DNA of 64,000 bases from Sphagnum magellanicum. Its lineage: Eukaryota > Streptophyta > Sphagnopsida > Sphagnales > Sphagnaceae. The translations under genes were made by a program, and so were the position numbers. The notes beneath the pieces were generated by a model that ran no database searches, had not been told where the DNA came from, and was given only the letters and a program-made list of their open reading frames with translations. Below, piece by piece: positions 11,590 through 23,464 of this stretch. Location: assembly GCA_021904315.1 (NCBI GenBank), contig CM038917.1, positions 17,530,041 to 17,594,040 of the forward strand. The letters are read 5' to 3'. How positions within the stretch are numbered: position 1 is the stretch's first letter; each line of letters begins with the position of its first letter.

Positions 11590-12980
11590 GTGATAATAAA
11601 ATACTTCACTAATAGTTAACATGATGATTCATACACTACTTTGGATAAAATGAGGCATTTATCAATTAGTCACTATGTTAGAGGTGATGTCCAATCCCTC
11701 AGTGTAGCTCTTTGCATCAAGATGCAAGTCTAAAAACTTTACCTTCATTACAACAAATTATGTCCTTTGAACTGGACATAAAAATGATTTTTTTCAAATA
11801 CATTTATAACTACTTAGTCATAATAATCATTAAGTAATGGAAAAAGACATCAACATGCCATATGGCATCATGGTTTTGCAATTGTAGTCAATAAGACAAT
11901 TTGTTGGTTTTTTTGGTAAATTATCATATTATTTTTCAATTTTGTCCATTAGTTAGTTAGTTGCAAAAACCATCCACCTTTGTGACTAATAACAATTTAA
12001 TTTCCCATGATGATGACATGGCATGTTATATGCCAACAAGATGATGTGGTCCTATTTGTCAATGTTATGATTCATGTCATTGATTTGATGAATTAATCTC
12101 ATTTATTATTTAATTGAAAATATTGTTGTCTTTTGCAATTAATAATGATTCAATCTTCTATGTGATGATGACATGGCATGCCATTGGTAACAAGGTGTCA
12201 CAAATTTTCATGACAATCCATGGAAGATTGTCACCATAAGTTTTTGTGTCTTGAATTTATGGCACCAATATTTGTCATGGCATGCCATAATTTTTTGTGT
12301 GTCATGAAGGTTCTTGAAGTTATGAATTCACATGCATGTGTATGTGTACTAAACAATCTATTGTTAACTTGTAATTATGATTACAATAAATTAATAGTTG
12401 TTTTGAAAAAATTGACACATAACTCCTTAACTTTGTAATTATTTAACACATTAGACCTTGGGTTAACATACCTATTAAATTAACCAATGTATGTAGGTTA
12501 CTTAGTAAAAACCTATTTCATAATATAGGCTACCATAGAAGTTACTTAACTAGACATAAAAAATTTACTACATTTAGTTTGCTTAAATATATTTATAATA
12601 GGTTACCCCACTAATAGTTTAACCCATGTAGGCTTGCTTAGGTTTCTAACTTGAGGGTTTTTGCCAAGTCAACCTAAGTAACCTCATTACAAAATATTTT
12701 TTCAAGTTTATAACCACTTCAAGTTTATGTGACTAGATGTGACTATATTATCTTAAGTTAATTAATTTTTTAGCCTAAGAATGTTTATGTACTTAGGCTA
12801 GGTTAATAAATTATATATGTTGACAAACTAGTTCATCTTAAATCAACCTAGGGAGGTTTAGGTGTAGGCTAGGTTGGTAGGGAATAGGTAAGTTGACTCA
12901 AATCAATCTAGGGCGTCACTTGTTAATTCAAGGCAAAAAACTTTGAGCTTTATAATTTTGTGTTAAGTATAATTAATATA
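11590..12980. other. AT-rich gene-free DNA
   Basis: No gene was seen. Words such as ctacttagtca and tagttgcaaa recur here and up to 16.6 kb, which could be old subterminal repeats of a large DNA transposon. From 12460 to 12900 the sequence turns into degenerate taggtta / aacctag words. Confidence 0.4.
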
Positions 12981-13062
12981 AAAAACATTGGTAGTACAAT
13001 GGATGAGGAATTGAACCCCAAAATGAAAGTGAAGGGTTCAAGTTTTCACTCTTGCAACCTAT
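12980..13062 (+). mobile_element. tRNA-derived SINE-like unit (second copy)
   Basis: TGGTAGTACAATGG at 12989 resembles an A-box, and GGTTCAAG at 13035 resembles a B-box, 46 bases apart. The inner part aaatgaaagtgaagggttca parallels ggtgaaaggatgtgaggggttca in the 4.9 kb unit, which suggests one family. It is degenerate and is not a functional tRNA. Confidence 0.45.
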
Positions 13063-14113
13063 GATACTTAGGCGATGTGGTTTAGGTTAGGTAGTCTAGT
13101 TGAGGCTTTTGGGGTTAGAAGTTTGACATTTGTTTTTAATCTAAGCCACCTAACTTAGGTTAGGTAGGCTAGGTTGCATAACACAAGTAACTAGCCTAGC
13201 TATGTTAAACTAAGTTGATTTTTGGCTAAACAAGGTTATGTTAGGTTGATTTTTGGTTATGTTAGTTACATGGGTTAAACTAGGTTGACTTGTAGTCATG
13301 TGCAATGATTTATAATGTGTTTATAGATTTTTGACATATATTATCCATCCATCAAGGCGTCATTTATAACGCTTAGTTAAATAAAATGACTAAGTTGAGA
13401 TGGCATGCACTTTACATGTCATACCAAGGTTAATGATGACATGAAATTTCATTATTATAAAAAAAATTTAAAATTTAAATCATCAAAATGATTGGGCTTT
13501 ACAATTGAACATCCCTTGCGACTAAATGGGTGAAACAACATGGGTTTAACAACTCATTAGTCAATAGTTGCATATGTCCTTCCTAACTAATATGTAGTTG
13601 TAAAGGCTAGTTACAAAACCCAAAATGTGTTGTTATGTGACATTATGTGTTACATATGTCTTAACCCCTTTGGTGAGAAGGTGAATGAGCTTTAAGAACA
13701 TGCCCATGTATGTTCCATCCACCATGCTTGACCACCCATGCACACCAAGTGTCAATATCTTAATTCTTACACGATCCCATTCCATTGATGCTTGTATAAA
13801 TTGTTTAACTTATCAACATACATGCTTGAAAATTGGGAATGCAATCTAACAAATACCTAAATTCATCTTGAAATGTGGAGTTTAAATTATTGCTCGAATT
13901 GGTGAATTAATCAATAGTCATGAACTTGTGCAAAATGGTGTTAATGGCAACCTTGATGAAGATGATGGTTGTCAACACTTCTTTTACCAAGCCATGGGGG
14001 GTTATTTTGATGAGGAAAAAATCATCTTTGACATCCTTTGATCATTATTCTTAAGGATGGATCAATTGAGAGGCATGAAATTGTTAATAACTAAAACAAA
14101 AAAATCCTAATAA

Positions 14114-14140
14114 CACTAGAAGAAAAAAATGCACATCTAT
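14114..14140 (+). mobile_element. Possible CACTA-type transposon terminus
   Basis: The word CACTAGAAGAAAAAAATGCA is nearly the same as CACTAGAAAAAAAAATGCAC at 20108. CACTA elements begin with this five-base word. No matched opposite end with a 3-bp duplication was identified. Confidence 0.3.
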
Positions 14141-14827
14141 TTTTGTGCTAGTCATTGAAGCAAGGTACAACAATGACAAGGTAATTGTTGATGCAATGGA
14201 CCATATTAGTGAAATTCAACTTGACATTTACAAGGGAAAAAAATAGATTTGAAGGCAAAAGATGAAAAAATACATTAAATGAGTAAGAACATGTTGAATG
14301 TTTTGTCAAACCTAAGCATTACAATGTGCCATGCTTTTATCAAAGACAAATCATTCATGTTTCTCCCAATTAGCCTATTTGAATCCTCATATAATGAAGA
14401 ACCATCAATTGATGAATAGTCAAGAATAGTTGGAGCTAATTAGCAATTCAAATGAGTAGCAATGAACATTCTAATGAATAATAATGAATACCAATTATAT
14501 TGAATAGTAGCATCAGTTCCAATGACCACCAATGAGTAACAAATCCAATGTTAAAGGAAATTTATATTTATTATAGTCCTACTATAGTTACTATAACATG
14601 TAATTAGGGATTAATTACTTAACTAAAGTAAAATGAACTTTGCCTACATACCTCCTAGCAAATGTAGGAGGGATTGCTGTCATAATTTAGGGGATAAAGG
14701 TAGGAGGAGAGAAATTAGGATATAGCTAAAAATAGCCACCACTTACTATGCAAAAGGGAGCTAATTGCCCAAGGTGGGGAGATGTTTGGAAAAGGGATAG
14801 ACAAGGAGAAAGGAGGTGTGTAGGGGG

Positions 14828-14858
<31 letters not shown>

Positions 14859-16614
14859 TGTTGCAAGGTTGCCCCAATTCTTGCAACCTTGGTCCTTTGA
14901 TGTTACTTTTTTCGAACATAGCTATAATAATCCTATAGTTTTATTGGGACTTGGAAAAAACTTTTCCATTTGGCAACCATCTTGGGGATTATTCTTTAAA
15001 TTTAAAAATATTTGTGAGTTTGTGAGAATGGTATGGTCATTAGATTTTTTACTATGGCTAGGTTCACATAAAGGAAGGTAGTTCACATATGGGTTATTGG
15101 CAATATAAAATAGTACAAAGGCCAATCAAAAGGAGTAGCCATTTAAGTAACAAGGTAAGGGGGGATTGTTACATGGGCAAGAAAGGTCATACAAAAAATC
15201 TTGAAAGCTTGGAAGCTAGTACTTAGTTCACTAGACTTTCAATAAATCTAATAAATATGATTGATTGTGTTGTGTAAAAGACCAATAGTAGGAAAACAAC
15301 AACCATACCTAGGTTGTCAATAGAAAGGAAATGATGGTTAGGGTCAAAATGTACATGTCCATTAGTCAACTTCAACCTCTTAAATAACCATGATTTGTAG
15401 TAGTGCAATAACTAAAAGTTTTAGAAGGTAATTAAATCATTTTTTGAAAAAAATATAAAAAACTTGATTGAAAGTCCAATCTAAATAAACTATAAATAAA
15501 AGGTTGATTTTGCCATAAACATTTGAAAAAAAAAAATGGAATTGGAGGAGCCATTTTTCGTGCTCAAAAACATAAAATCTTTGGAGGTACTAAAACACAA
15601 GTGAGTGCATTTAGTTGAACAAGTGTAATCCTCAAATAGGGAGTTTGGGTATAGGCAAGGAACATGGGGTGTTGGCCAATGTGGAAATGATGCAAATTTC
15701 CATTCCTTAATGCAACCTAGAAGGTGCAACAGGGGGTGGGGCTACTAGAATTAGTGAGTTCCAACATTAAGAAACACCAAGGAAAGGGGAGGGAAGAGTT
15801 TCCAAAAATTGATATCAAACATAACCATTATAATATTGGCCAAACCTATGACTATTATTGTTTTAATTTTTGAAGTATAATCAAAGGTTGCCAAACCCTT
15901 GCTTGAAGATTTTCAACCTGCATGAATAGAACAACTAAAGAAAACTACTTGTTAAATATAACAATAGACTAAATTGCATTGTAGACATAAAAGTCATAGG
16001 TAATGGACATTAACCCATTAATATGTTAGAAGACAATAAACATTAGGGAGTATTTTGTTGCACCTATTTATACACAACTCATGATGACATTTGAAGAAGA
16101 CTACCATTGAAGAAGACTAATCTAGATGTCACATGGGCTATTGGAGCCTACGCTTAACCTATGTGTCATGTCATCGCTTAGATCTAGGTGTCATGCGGCC
16201 TAGGCCATGTGAAAAGATTAAACTTGTATTTTTAATTCAATTTTTTAAAACTTCACTTAATGTGCCATGTGGTAGCTTTTGGGTTGGGCACATGTATCAA
16301 TCTAAACCTTCCAAAATGGATGTGGGAGATTAAACTCTAATTTTAATTTCAATTTTTTTGAAATTTGAAATTATGCAACATGACACCATGTAATTGTTTA
16401 ACAATGTAGTCACAAATTGTGGTAACTAATAGTAAAAAACTATATGGTCAACAAATGTAGTACATGTTGATCATATACTTCATCCATGTGCATTATGGTA
16501 ATGTCATGTTGAGTCATTATTTGCAATTAATGTTGGAACTTGGGTACAACTAGACTTATGCAACTAATGGAATATTTAGTTGTTATAATGATTTATGATT
16601 AGTTTTTAGTTGCA

Positions 16615-16649
16615 AATTGAAGTCACAAAATGAGGGTTTTCTTTTAGTG
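16615..16649 (-). mobile_element. Possible CACTA-type transposon terminus (opposite orientation)
   Basis: Read on the minus strand from 16649 the sequence starts CACTAAAAGAAAACCCTCAT and continues into gtcacaaa / gttgcaaa words like those scattered upstream. It would be the right-hand end of an element lying to the left. The three flanking bases do not clearly match those at 14111-14113, so pairing is not claimed. Confidence 0.3.
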
Positions 16650-17429
16650 AATGTATATTGATTCTTTCATGTTTTGATGTTTCTTTACATTTTAAAGATT
16701 TTCTTGTTAATTTTCTTAATTCAATTCTAACATCAATACATCCACATCCACATGTACATCTCTACCATGTAATATCAAATTTTGCAACATACAATAGGGT
16801 GTGGGTACACACATAGGAGCCAAAAACCATGTTAGATAATGGTGAAAACTATGAACCTTTTTACATATATATTTTTTTCTTGACATTTTAAAGTTATGTT
16901 AATCATTCCAAGTTTTGTTAAATGACTAATATGAACGTTGAAGAATTCAAATTAAAATTTCATTAAATTAAAATTTGGGTTCCAATTTTAGTAAAAAATG
17001 TTTGAACTTGAACAAGTGTTGTGTTAGATTGTGATTAATTTTACAAAGGACTAGGTAAAGGACTATTGTAATAACATAATTTTGATGGTAAAAAAATTTA
17101 GATGATAATAACCTATTACCCACATTAAAAAAATGCTCACAATTAAAAAAGATATGGAATTGATTTCTTAAAAAAATTCAAAGTATTTTTCAAAATTTCA
17201 AATTTTCAAATGTCTTTTACCACATGTAAATGAGGTGTAATGTGCATGCCACACAAAAAGAAGTTGTAGTTTATGATATAACAAAAAAAACTTAAACTAA
17301 TTAACATATTTTGGTATGATTCAAAACTATGATAAACTTTCAAGATGAAATGCAAAATCTAACAAAATTTACACATTTTGAAAAAATCACATTTATTCAA
17401 CAATGATTAACACAAAACATTTGACTATT

Positions 17430-18130
17430 GGGACAACTATATGTATTTTTAATAACAAGTTGCAAAAGATTTCATTCAAAAATTCTTTCCTATGAAAAAG
17501 AAAAAAAAAACTATAAAACCTCATAGTCCTTTTGGTAAAGTAATCTAGTTGGCGGTGGCTCCTTCGTGTGTACTTGCACCCAATAACAACTAAAGTCATC
17601 ATGGAGAAAAAAAATGTGCAACTTGCTTTTCAACAACTTTTTGAATGTCTTTTTCAAGATTCCAAATGCATTTTTCACAACATTTCTCTCCCTAGACATT
17701 TGTCTGTTGAAGTACATTTCCAAAATTATGTGTTTCACATTTGTTTGCATTTTGCTTGTGAAGAATCATGAACCAAGGTAAAAGGGGGCAACCTTTATCT
17801 CCCAAGATATAGGGCCAAATACCATTTTATGTTCCATGTTCAAGATTGAGCAATTCATGATAGGTTGCTTTGTAATAAATGTTTTAAGAACATAAATTCA
17901 TGAATCATTCATAGAACTTGGCACGTTGACAAACACATTTCAAAATTGCCTCTAATGGTCAACCACAACTTGCATCTTTATATTGTATAACTATGATTTG
18001 TATGAAAAGAAATTTAATGCGAAGGTGCCTCCAAGTTTTTGAATGTGGATTTGTGTGCAATATTCGATTGCACTATGAATTGAAAGAAGATCACAAAGCT
18101 TTTTGAAACCTACCATGATTCAAGAGAAAT
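17430..18130 (-). pseudogene. PIF/Harbinger transposase remnant (DDE_Tnp_4 type)
   Basis: On the minus strand, from high to low coordinate, are pieces of a Harbinger-type DDE transposase: FFSYKS (about 18010), a QVVVD-like piece (about 17970), LGDKGCPLLPWFM (about 17770-17815), then MYFNRQMSRERNVVKNAFGI and LKKTFKKLLKSKLHIFF (17600-17715). In this family the GD of GDKGYPLL carries the second catalytic Asp and VVENAFG the catalytic Glu. Here the Glu position reads Lys. Several stops and frame shifts are present. The N-terminal half and the terminal repeats were not found. It encoded the cut-and-paste transposase and is now inactive. Confidence 0.75.
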
Positions 18131-18139
18131 CATCCCAAT

Positions 18140-20107
18140 GTGGTCATTAAACTTGGTTTTTGAAAATAATGTGGATTACATAAACACATTTTGGATAACC
18201 ATTTTGATTGAAAACTTCTCGATTTGTAATGCTTCACTACATTGTAGGTATTCCATTCTAGGAATTTTTTTGTAAAATGAACATGCCACCCCGAATCTCA
18301 ATACCTCTAACACATCAATATTTGGTGTATTTAGTTTTAGTCAAAGGTCGCAACTTCTTGGTCAATTGCAAAGCAACTTATTTGGTAAGTCAAAAGTGCT
18401 CTCCACCCACCTATGATTATTTTATTGTGTCACAAGAAAATGCAAATACCATGTGGTATTCTAAACATTGACCTAATTTCCAACTTTTAACTCATCAACA
18501 AAGTTGTAGGACAACCCATGTTGATGCAAAATGATTGCATTTTTCATGGCTTGATAAAAAAACGTGCATTCAAACTCCCAAAAGTCTCCCATGAACTCCA
18601 TTGGATCATTGTCAACATGAAAACATGGGTTCAATTGTTTTTGCATCCACAAAACAACATGAATTGAATGAATTACAATAAATGAAAACTTTGAGGATCT
18701 CATGGTAGAGGATAAAAAAAGCTCGCAAAAGATTTGTGAAGTAGTATAAGAAAGTGTGGAAGACGAAGAAGCCAAAGAATATGTGAAACAATTTGACAAT
18801 GTGTGGAACATAAAAGAAGTCAAGAAATGTATGTGAATCAAAGGAAAAGTGCAATTGAAACTTTAAAAACTTCAGAAAGTTGCTATGAATGTGGAAGAAA
18901 TAAGTGCAACAAACCTTAGATGTCAACAAGGTAAAGTAGAGAAAAGAGAGTCTATCCAAAATCCTAAGACAATTTTTGTCATAATTATATGAAAATAGAT
19001 TAAAAACCTTTGTAAGCATAAATATGAAATCATTAGTTCCTCCATTGAATTTATGGTAAGCTATGTACAAAATTTGGAAACTTTTAACATCATAAAAATA
19101 GGTAAAAAATGTGTTTGAAATTGATTGGTCAATATGGTGTTCAAACCTACTTTTACATTAGAAGTTTGATATATTATGATTATATTATGCACAATTTGAG
19201 AATACATAAGTATTTTTTAAACCTTCATTAATTGAAAATTTTAAAAAATAAAAATCATCTATTGCAATCGATTTATAAATAAAAAATCTTGTTTCAAGTA
19301 GATAATGTTTTTTTTTAAAAATTAAATTTATTTTGGAGATGGGCTTTTTCAACATTTAATAATAAAGTGAAAGATTATCATCACATTAATTATTGAATAA
19401 AAAATATATATACTTTTCATACATCAATTTTTAAAAACAATTACTTGCATTTATTTTTTACACAAAATGAGTTAGTTGTCTACTTTATCTTGCTTTCATC
19501 TCCTTCCTAGAGGTTTTGTTTGCATATTTCTTTAACAAATGCATAGTAAAAATGGGAGCTTTGATGTGTGAAAAATGATGTTGTGTAAAGCAAGTTGTGT
19601 GATATGATGAGCCTACCTATCAAAAATAGAACTATTACCTTTGAATGGTAAACCAAATTGAGCTATAACTATTAATGTAATGGCTAGGTACTTATCACTT
19701 AATTTTTAAACTTATAAACTATTAACAACTGCCTTATCGATGAACAATTAATTAACTCCATGTACAAATCAGCCTTCAAAATTGTTTTTCTTGGGCTTTT
19801 GGTGGATTAAACTTGCTTTTGATAACAAATGTAAGCACTTTGGGAATTTTCACATAAAGAGTAAGGTTATGTATCTTTTCCCAAAATGGCATGAATTAAA
19901 CTTTTTTTTCCTCCAAAAATCAATGTTTCAAAGAAATTTATAACATATTTTATATGTGCCTAGGAATATAATAATGCACATTTAATATGTGCTCGAACAC
20001 TTAATGCATGTTTAAAATGTTAAACATTGCCTAAATATCACATATGTGCAATGTGCATGTTAACAAATGAGCACCAAAGCACCTAAATGTGCCATGTATC
20101 AAGCTAG
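18140..20107. other. AT-rich gene-free DNA
   Basis: The first few hundred bases may be the decayed 5-prime part of the neighbouring PIF/Harbinger transposase. Open frames at 18473-19070 on the minus strand are low-complexity (Phe/Leu/His-rich) and I do not recognise them. Nothing else is supported. Confidence 0.4.
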
Positions 20108-20135
20108 CACTAGAAAAAAAAATGCACCGTAATGT
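20108..20135 (+). mobile_element. Possible CACTA-type transposon terminus
   Basis: CACTAGAAAAAAAAATGCAC matches the start at 14114 except for one base. This is a candidate element end only; its partner was not seen. Confidence 0.3.
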
Positions 20136-20449
20136 ATACACCCACATCAATCAATGACAATTTTTAAAAATAACTCTATAACATGTTCATTATTCATGCA
20201 ACATGTAAAAAATGATAGTACGTTTTTAAATTTAATTTTGTTTAATAATATGAACATTTTCAGCAAAGTATTAGGCTAACACTTCCCTTCACACTCTAGT
20301 GCAATTGGCAACCATGTGGCATGACCATTCATTCCATAGTGGAACTTCCACCTTATTAATTAATGGCCCCCAAAAAAAGTGTCCTATAAATGGTGGAAGT
20401 GCTCAACATTAAAAATTGAACTTGAAAAGACCAAAAAGTAAAAGAAAAT

Positions 20450-20790
20450 GAAAATGTTCACAACTCCAATTATGTTTTTTAATTTCAAATTAAAAAAATC
20501 ATAATCATATTAAAAAAAATTATAATCGTATTTTTTAAAAAAAGTTCCCATGAGAATACTTTGCTTGTAAATGAAAAGTGAATAAAGAAAAAAAGAGAAG
20601 AGAAGAAAAGAAAAGAAAAAAAAAATAGGGAGCAAGAAAATGTTCACAAACCCAATTATGTTGTTTATTTTTTAAAAAATTAAAATTAAAATTATATTTT
20701 AAAAATACTCCCATGAGAATACTTTGCTTGTAAATGAAAAGTGAATGAAGAAAAAAAGAAAAGAAAAGAAAAGAAAAAAAAGATTAGGTG
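20450..20790 (+). repeat. Tandem duplication, 163-bp period, purine-rich
   Basis: The block cccatgagaatactttgctt plus a following run of ga/aaag words occurs at 20547 and again at 20710. An AT-rich spacer beginning atgttcacaa(a/c) precedes each block (20456, 20640). The identity is high, so this is a fairly young duplication. No gene is present. Confidence 0.8.
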
Positions 20791-20794
20791 ACCA

Positions 20795-21085
20795 AGTATA
20801 GGTACCAGAGTTGGCGGGCGGGTGCGAGGACGGGAGTCCCGCCACGGTCGGGCCCGAGATCCCGGGCTTGTAAAGACCGTGTGCTACTACGGCAGGTGCT
20901 GCTACCGTCAATGGATGAGAACAAGGGACGGTCCGGATATAGGATTTTTAATGATGTGGGCCGGCCCGGTTAAGGTGTCCATAACGGGTGATCCCAAACG
21001 GCCCGACACGCTTGTCGTCCAGTTCGCGGCCGGCCTTGGCTGCTGAAAATAAGCAGGCACGTATAACGGGTGAACCCAAACGGCC
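20795..21085. other. GC-rich island of unknown origin
   Basis: About 290 bases are strongly GC-rich in an otherwise AT-rich region, with sharp edges. Inside, the word acgggtgatcccaaacggcc (about 20985) recurs as acgggtgaacccaaacggcc at about 21066. There is no credible coding frame and no tRNA or rRNA match that I recognise. It could be part of a mobile element or an insertion from another compartment. Confidence 0.5.
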
Positions 21086-21424
21086 AGACCAAAAAAACAT
21101 GAAAACAAGGAGGAAAAGAAGTCATCCATCCCCTGGTGTGGGATGAAAAGTATCCATCCTCACGGCGGATACCTAGTTTGCAAAAAAAGGGGATGAAACT
21201 TGGTTCGTGCAATTATGAGTAAGAGAGCTTGTGAGCCAAATCGGGGATGAATATCATCGTGCCCTACAAAGGGTGCACGCTAGTCTCATTCTTAAAGAGA
21301 GTACTTTACGTAAAAGAAGTACATGGGGCACCCACCCTCCGGCCCCCCCCCCCGGCAGTCCTAACGGCAGTTTTCTGACCGTTACCTGAATTGCTCTGTA
21401 CATCAAGAACATGGATGTTGATCT

Positions 21425-21575
21425 ACTCCATTTATTTATTTATTTATTTTACAAAATTCCCCAATGCCATTTATTCATTTATTTTTCCAAAATTCTCCCA
21501 ATGCCATTTATTTATTTATTTTCCAAAATTCTCCCAATGCCATTTATTTATTTATATTTATATTTTCACTTCAAA
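21425..21575 (+). repeat. Tandem repeat of about 42 bp, three units, TTTA-rich
   Basis: Units of the type ccaaaattctcccaatgcca followed by tttatttattta repeat about three times. The open frames seen here (FPKFSQCHLFIYF repeated) are by-products of the repeat and not a gene. Confidence 0.8.
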
Positions 21576-21579
21576 AAAA

Positions 21580-22451
21580 AATCCCAATGGCCATCGATTT
21601 ACTTAATTAGTTATTCACTTTAAAGAGAAATCGCTTCCCTCCCTTCCGTCCCCCCCCCCAAAGCCATTGTTTGAAGGTGCAATCTTTCCTCATCTTTTGT
21701 TGATTTTGTGTTTGTTCTGAAATATCGAGTGGGACCAATATCAAGTATTTTGAATCCTTTGAAAGGAAAAAAACACACACACACACACACGCACACAAAC
21801 AAAAGAGTAAGGATGGATTCTTCTTAAGAAAGGAGGAAGGGAATCCCGGGTATGTGTGTGTGTGTGTGATATTTTGATGAATTAAAATCATGAACAATGC
21901 AACTAATATGGTTGTTGATTTTCTACCTTTCTGTCTCGATGCATCTCAGCTTATTAGGGCCAGTTTCCACATTGAAAAAACAATTTTCTTTTTCAAAAAA
22001 TTAATTCATTAAAAAATATTGAAATTAATATATATTTCCATGATCTACTATGATATTGTCATATGAGTAATGAAATTATTTAGAGTGTAACCTATCATAT
22101 GACAACTACTTAATTTGTAATGGCGAGTGGATACCTATTGTTTTAATATTTTGTCACAACACTCAAATTTCAATTCATAAAATCATGTGAGAGAGAGAGA
22201 GAGAGAGAGTGTGTGTGTGTGTGTGTGTGTGACTAGGAGGTACTTTTATGGTCCCATGTACAACAAGATTCAGAGAACCACGGAGGAAAATACATCCTTT
22301 TATCCGATGTGCATCTGGTGGTATCAGTACCCACCATGTGGTCCCTAAAGAATTTATTTTGATCATTAGGTTGGTGTGCCGGATTCAGCTTCCTCCGCAC
22401 GTAGGTAGTAGAATTGGCAAGTGACTATTTTATCCAACTACCCAACAAAGC

Positions 22452-22487
<36 letters not shown>

Positions 22488-23245
22488 CACAAACAAAAGA
22501 TGCCTGAAAATAATTTCTTGAAAAGTTTCTTGTCTTGAAAGATAGAATTGCTTGAATTATTTTTTTCCCTTCCCAAATCTTTTCTCTTTTTTCTAAATTA
22601 TGATGTTGAAAATTTTATCAATCTCCCCAAAAATTAGCAAAATTATTCAAATTTACACTAATTCTTTTTTAAAAATTGTGCCAATTTTTTTGGTGAAAAA
22701 ACTGACAAAAACTGCTTCTGAGAAAAAGAATTAGAATTAAAGAACTGCAATTTCATGTGAGAACTCGTAAAGAACCAACGGTGGTTAATTTTGTACTATA
22801 TGTAACCAGTTTTTTTAAATAAATATGGGTATCTGATTTTATTCATGACCGCCGGTTCTTTTGTGAATGCTTCAGAGTCAGAGAACCGGCCAGTTCCAGC
22901 TTTTGAAGAAAAAAACATATCAGAATTAAAGATCCGCTGGTTCTATTTTAATTCTAGAAACTGAGAGTGGTCAGGGCAGGTTAAGAACTGACAGTTCAAA
23001 GGCGGGTATTTGATTGTTTCAATTATTTATTTTATTTTTCCAAACCATGCTTTTTGTGTTATATCGGAGGCAGTTCTTTTTTGTGTGTGACAACCATGGT
23101 TATGAGATCTAATAACCGCCCTGATGCCGGAGAGGGTTTGTCACAGTTTTTAATACCCACCCCGACACTGGTACTAACCATCCATACGTAACCATTGAGT
23201 TGCCATGGGTTTCTATGGTGGACACCCCATAGTTAACGAATACTC
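21580..23245. other. Gene-free DNA with simple repeats
   Basis: (CA)/(GT) runs at 21772-21798 and 21854-21868, (GA)n(GT)n at 22190-22231, and a run of about 32 A at 22455-22486 are present. Phrases such as aaccggccagttcc and gaactgacagttc at 22860-23000 resemble phrases at 9.4 and 42.7-43.1 kb, which suggests an old dispersed repeat. No gene was seen. Confidence 0.5.
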
Positions 23246-23248
23246 TAA

Positions 23249-23461
23249 AGGTGCATTCACACCTAATGTTAAGTCAGTGTTAAGTGAAAATCTAGGTGGC
23301 ATCTTAGGTGGCACCCAATGTTAAATGGGTGATTATTTAATATTAAGTGAATGTTAACTTAACATAAAATATTTGTGATAAATAGGTTTGGGTTCTAAAT
23401 GACTACATTGGTGTTGGGGGACCTAATATTACAGTGCTTAACAACAAGTGTGAATGCACCT
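23249..23461. mobile_element. Tourist-like MITE with TAA target duplication
   Basis: A 213-bp element begins AGGTGCATTCACACCTAATG and ends with the inverted version, tgtgaatgcacct. The terminal repeats extend for about 26 bases, from AGGTGCATTCACAC to TGTTAAG. It is flanked by TAA at 23246-23248 and 23462-23464. A 3-bp TAA/TTA duplication is the hallmark of PIF/Harbinger insertions. It has no coding capacity. Its end motif recurs around the PIF remnant at 25.5-29.1 kb, which is the likely source family. Confidence 0.88.
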
Positions 23462-23464
23462 TAA

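Larger units (their letters stand above)
13080..17420. other. AT-rich gene-free DNA, 4.3 kb
   Basis: No gene was supported. It opens with more degenerate ctaggttga-type words (to about 13310). A (GT) run lies at 14829-14857. Open frames between 14.8 and 15.8 kb did not match any family I recognise. Possible CACTA-type ends are listed separately at 14114 and 16649. Confidence 0.4.

Noticed and set aside
14114-16649. A complete CACTA element bounded by the two CACTA-like ends
   Set aside because: The flanking three bases do not clearly match and no transposase part lies between, so pairing these ends is not justified.
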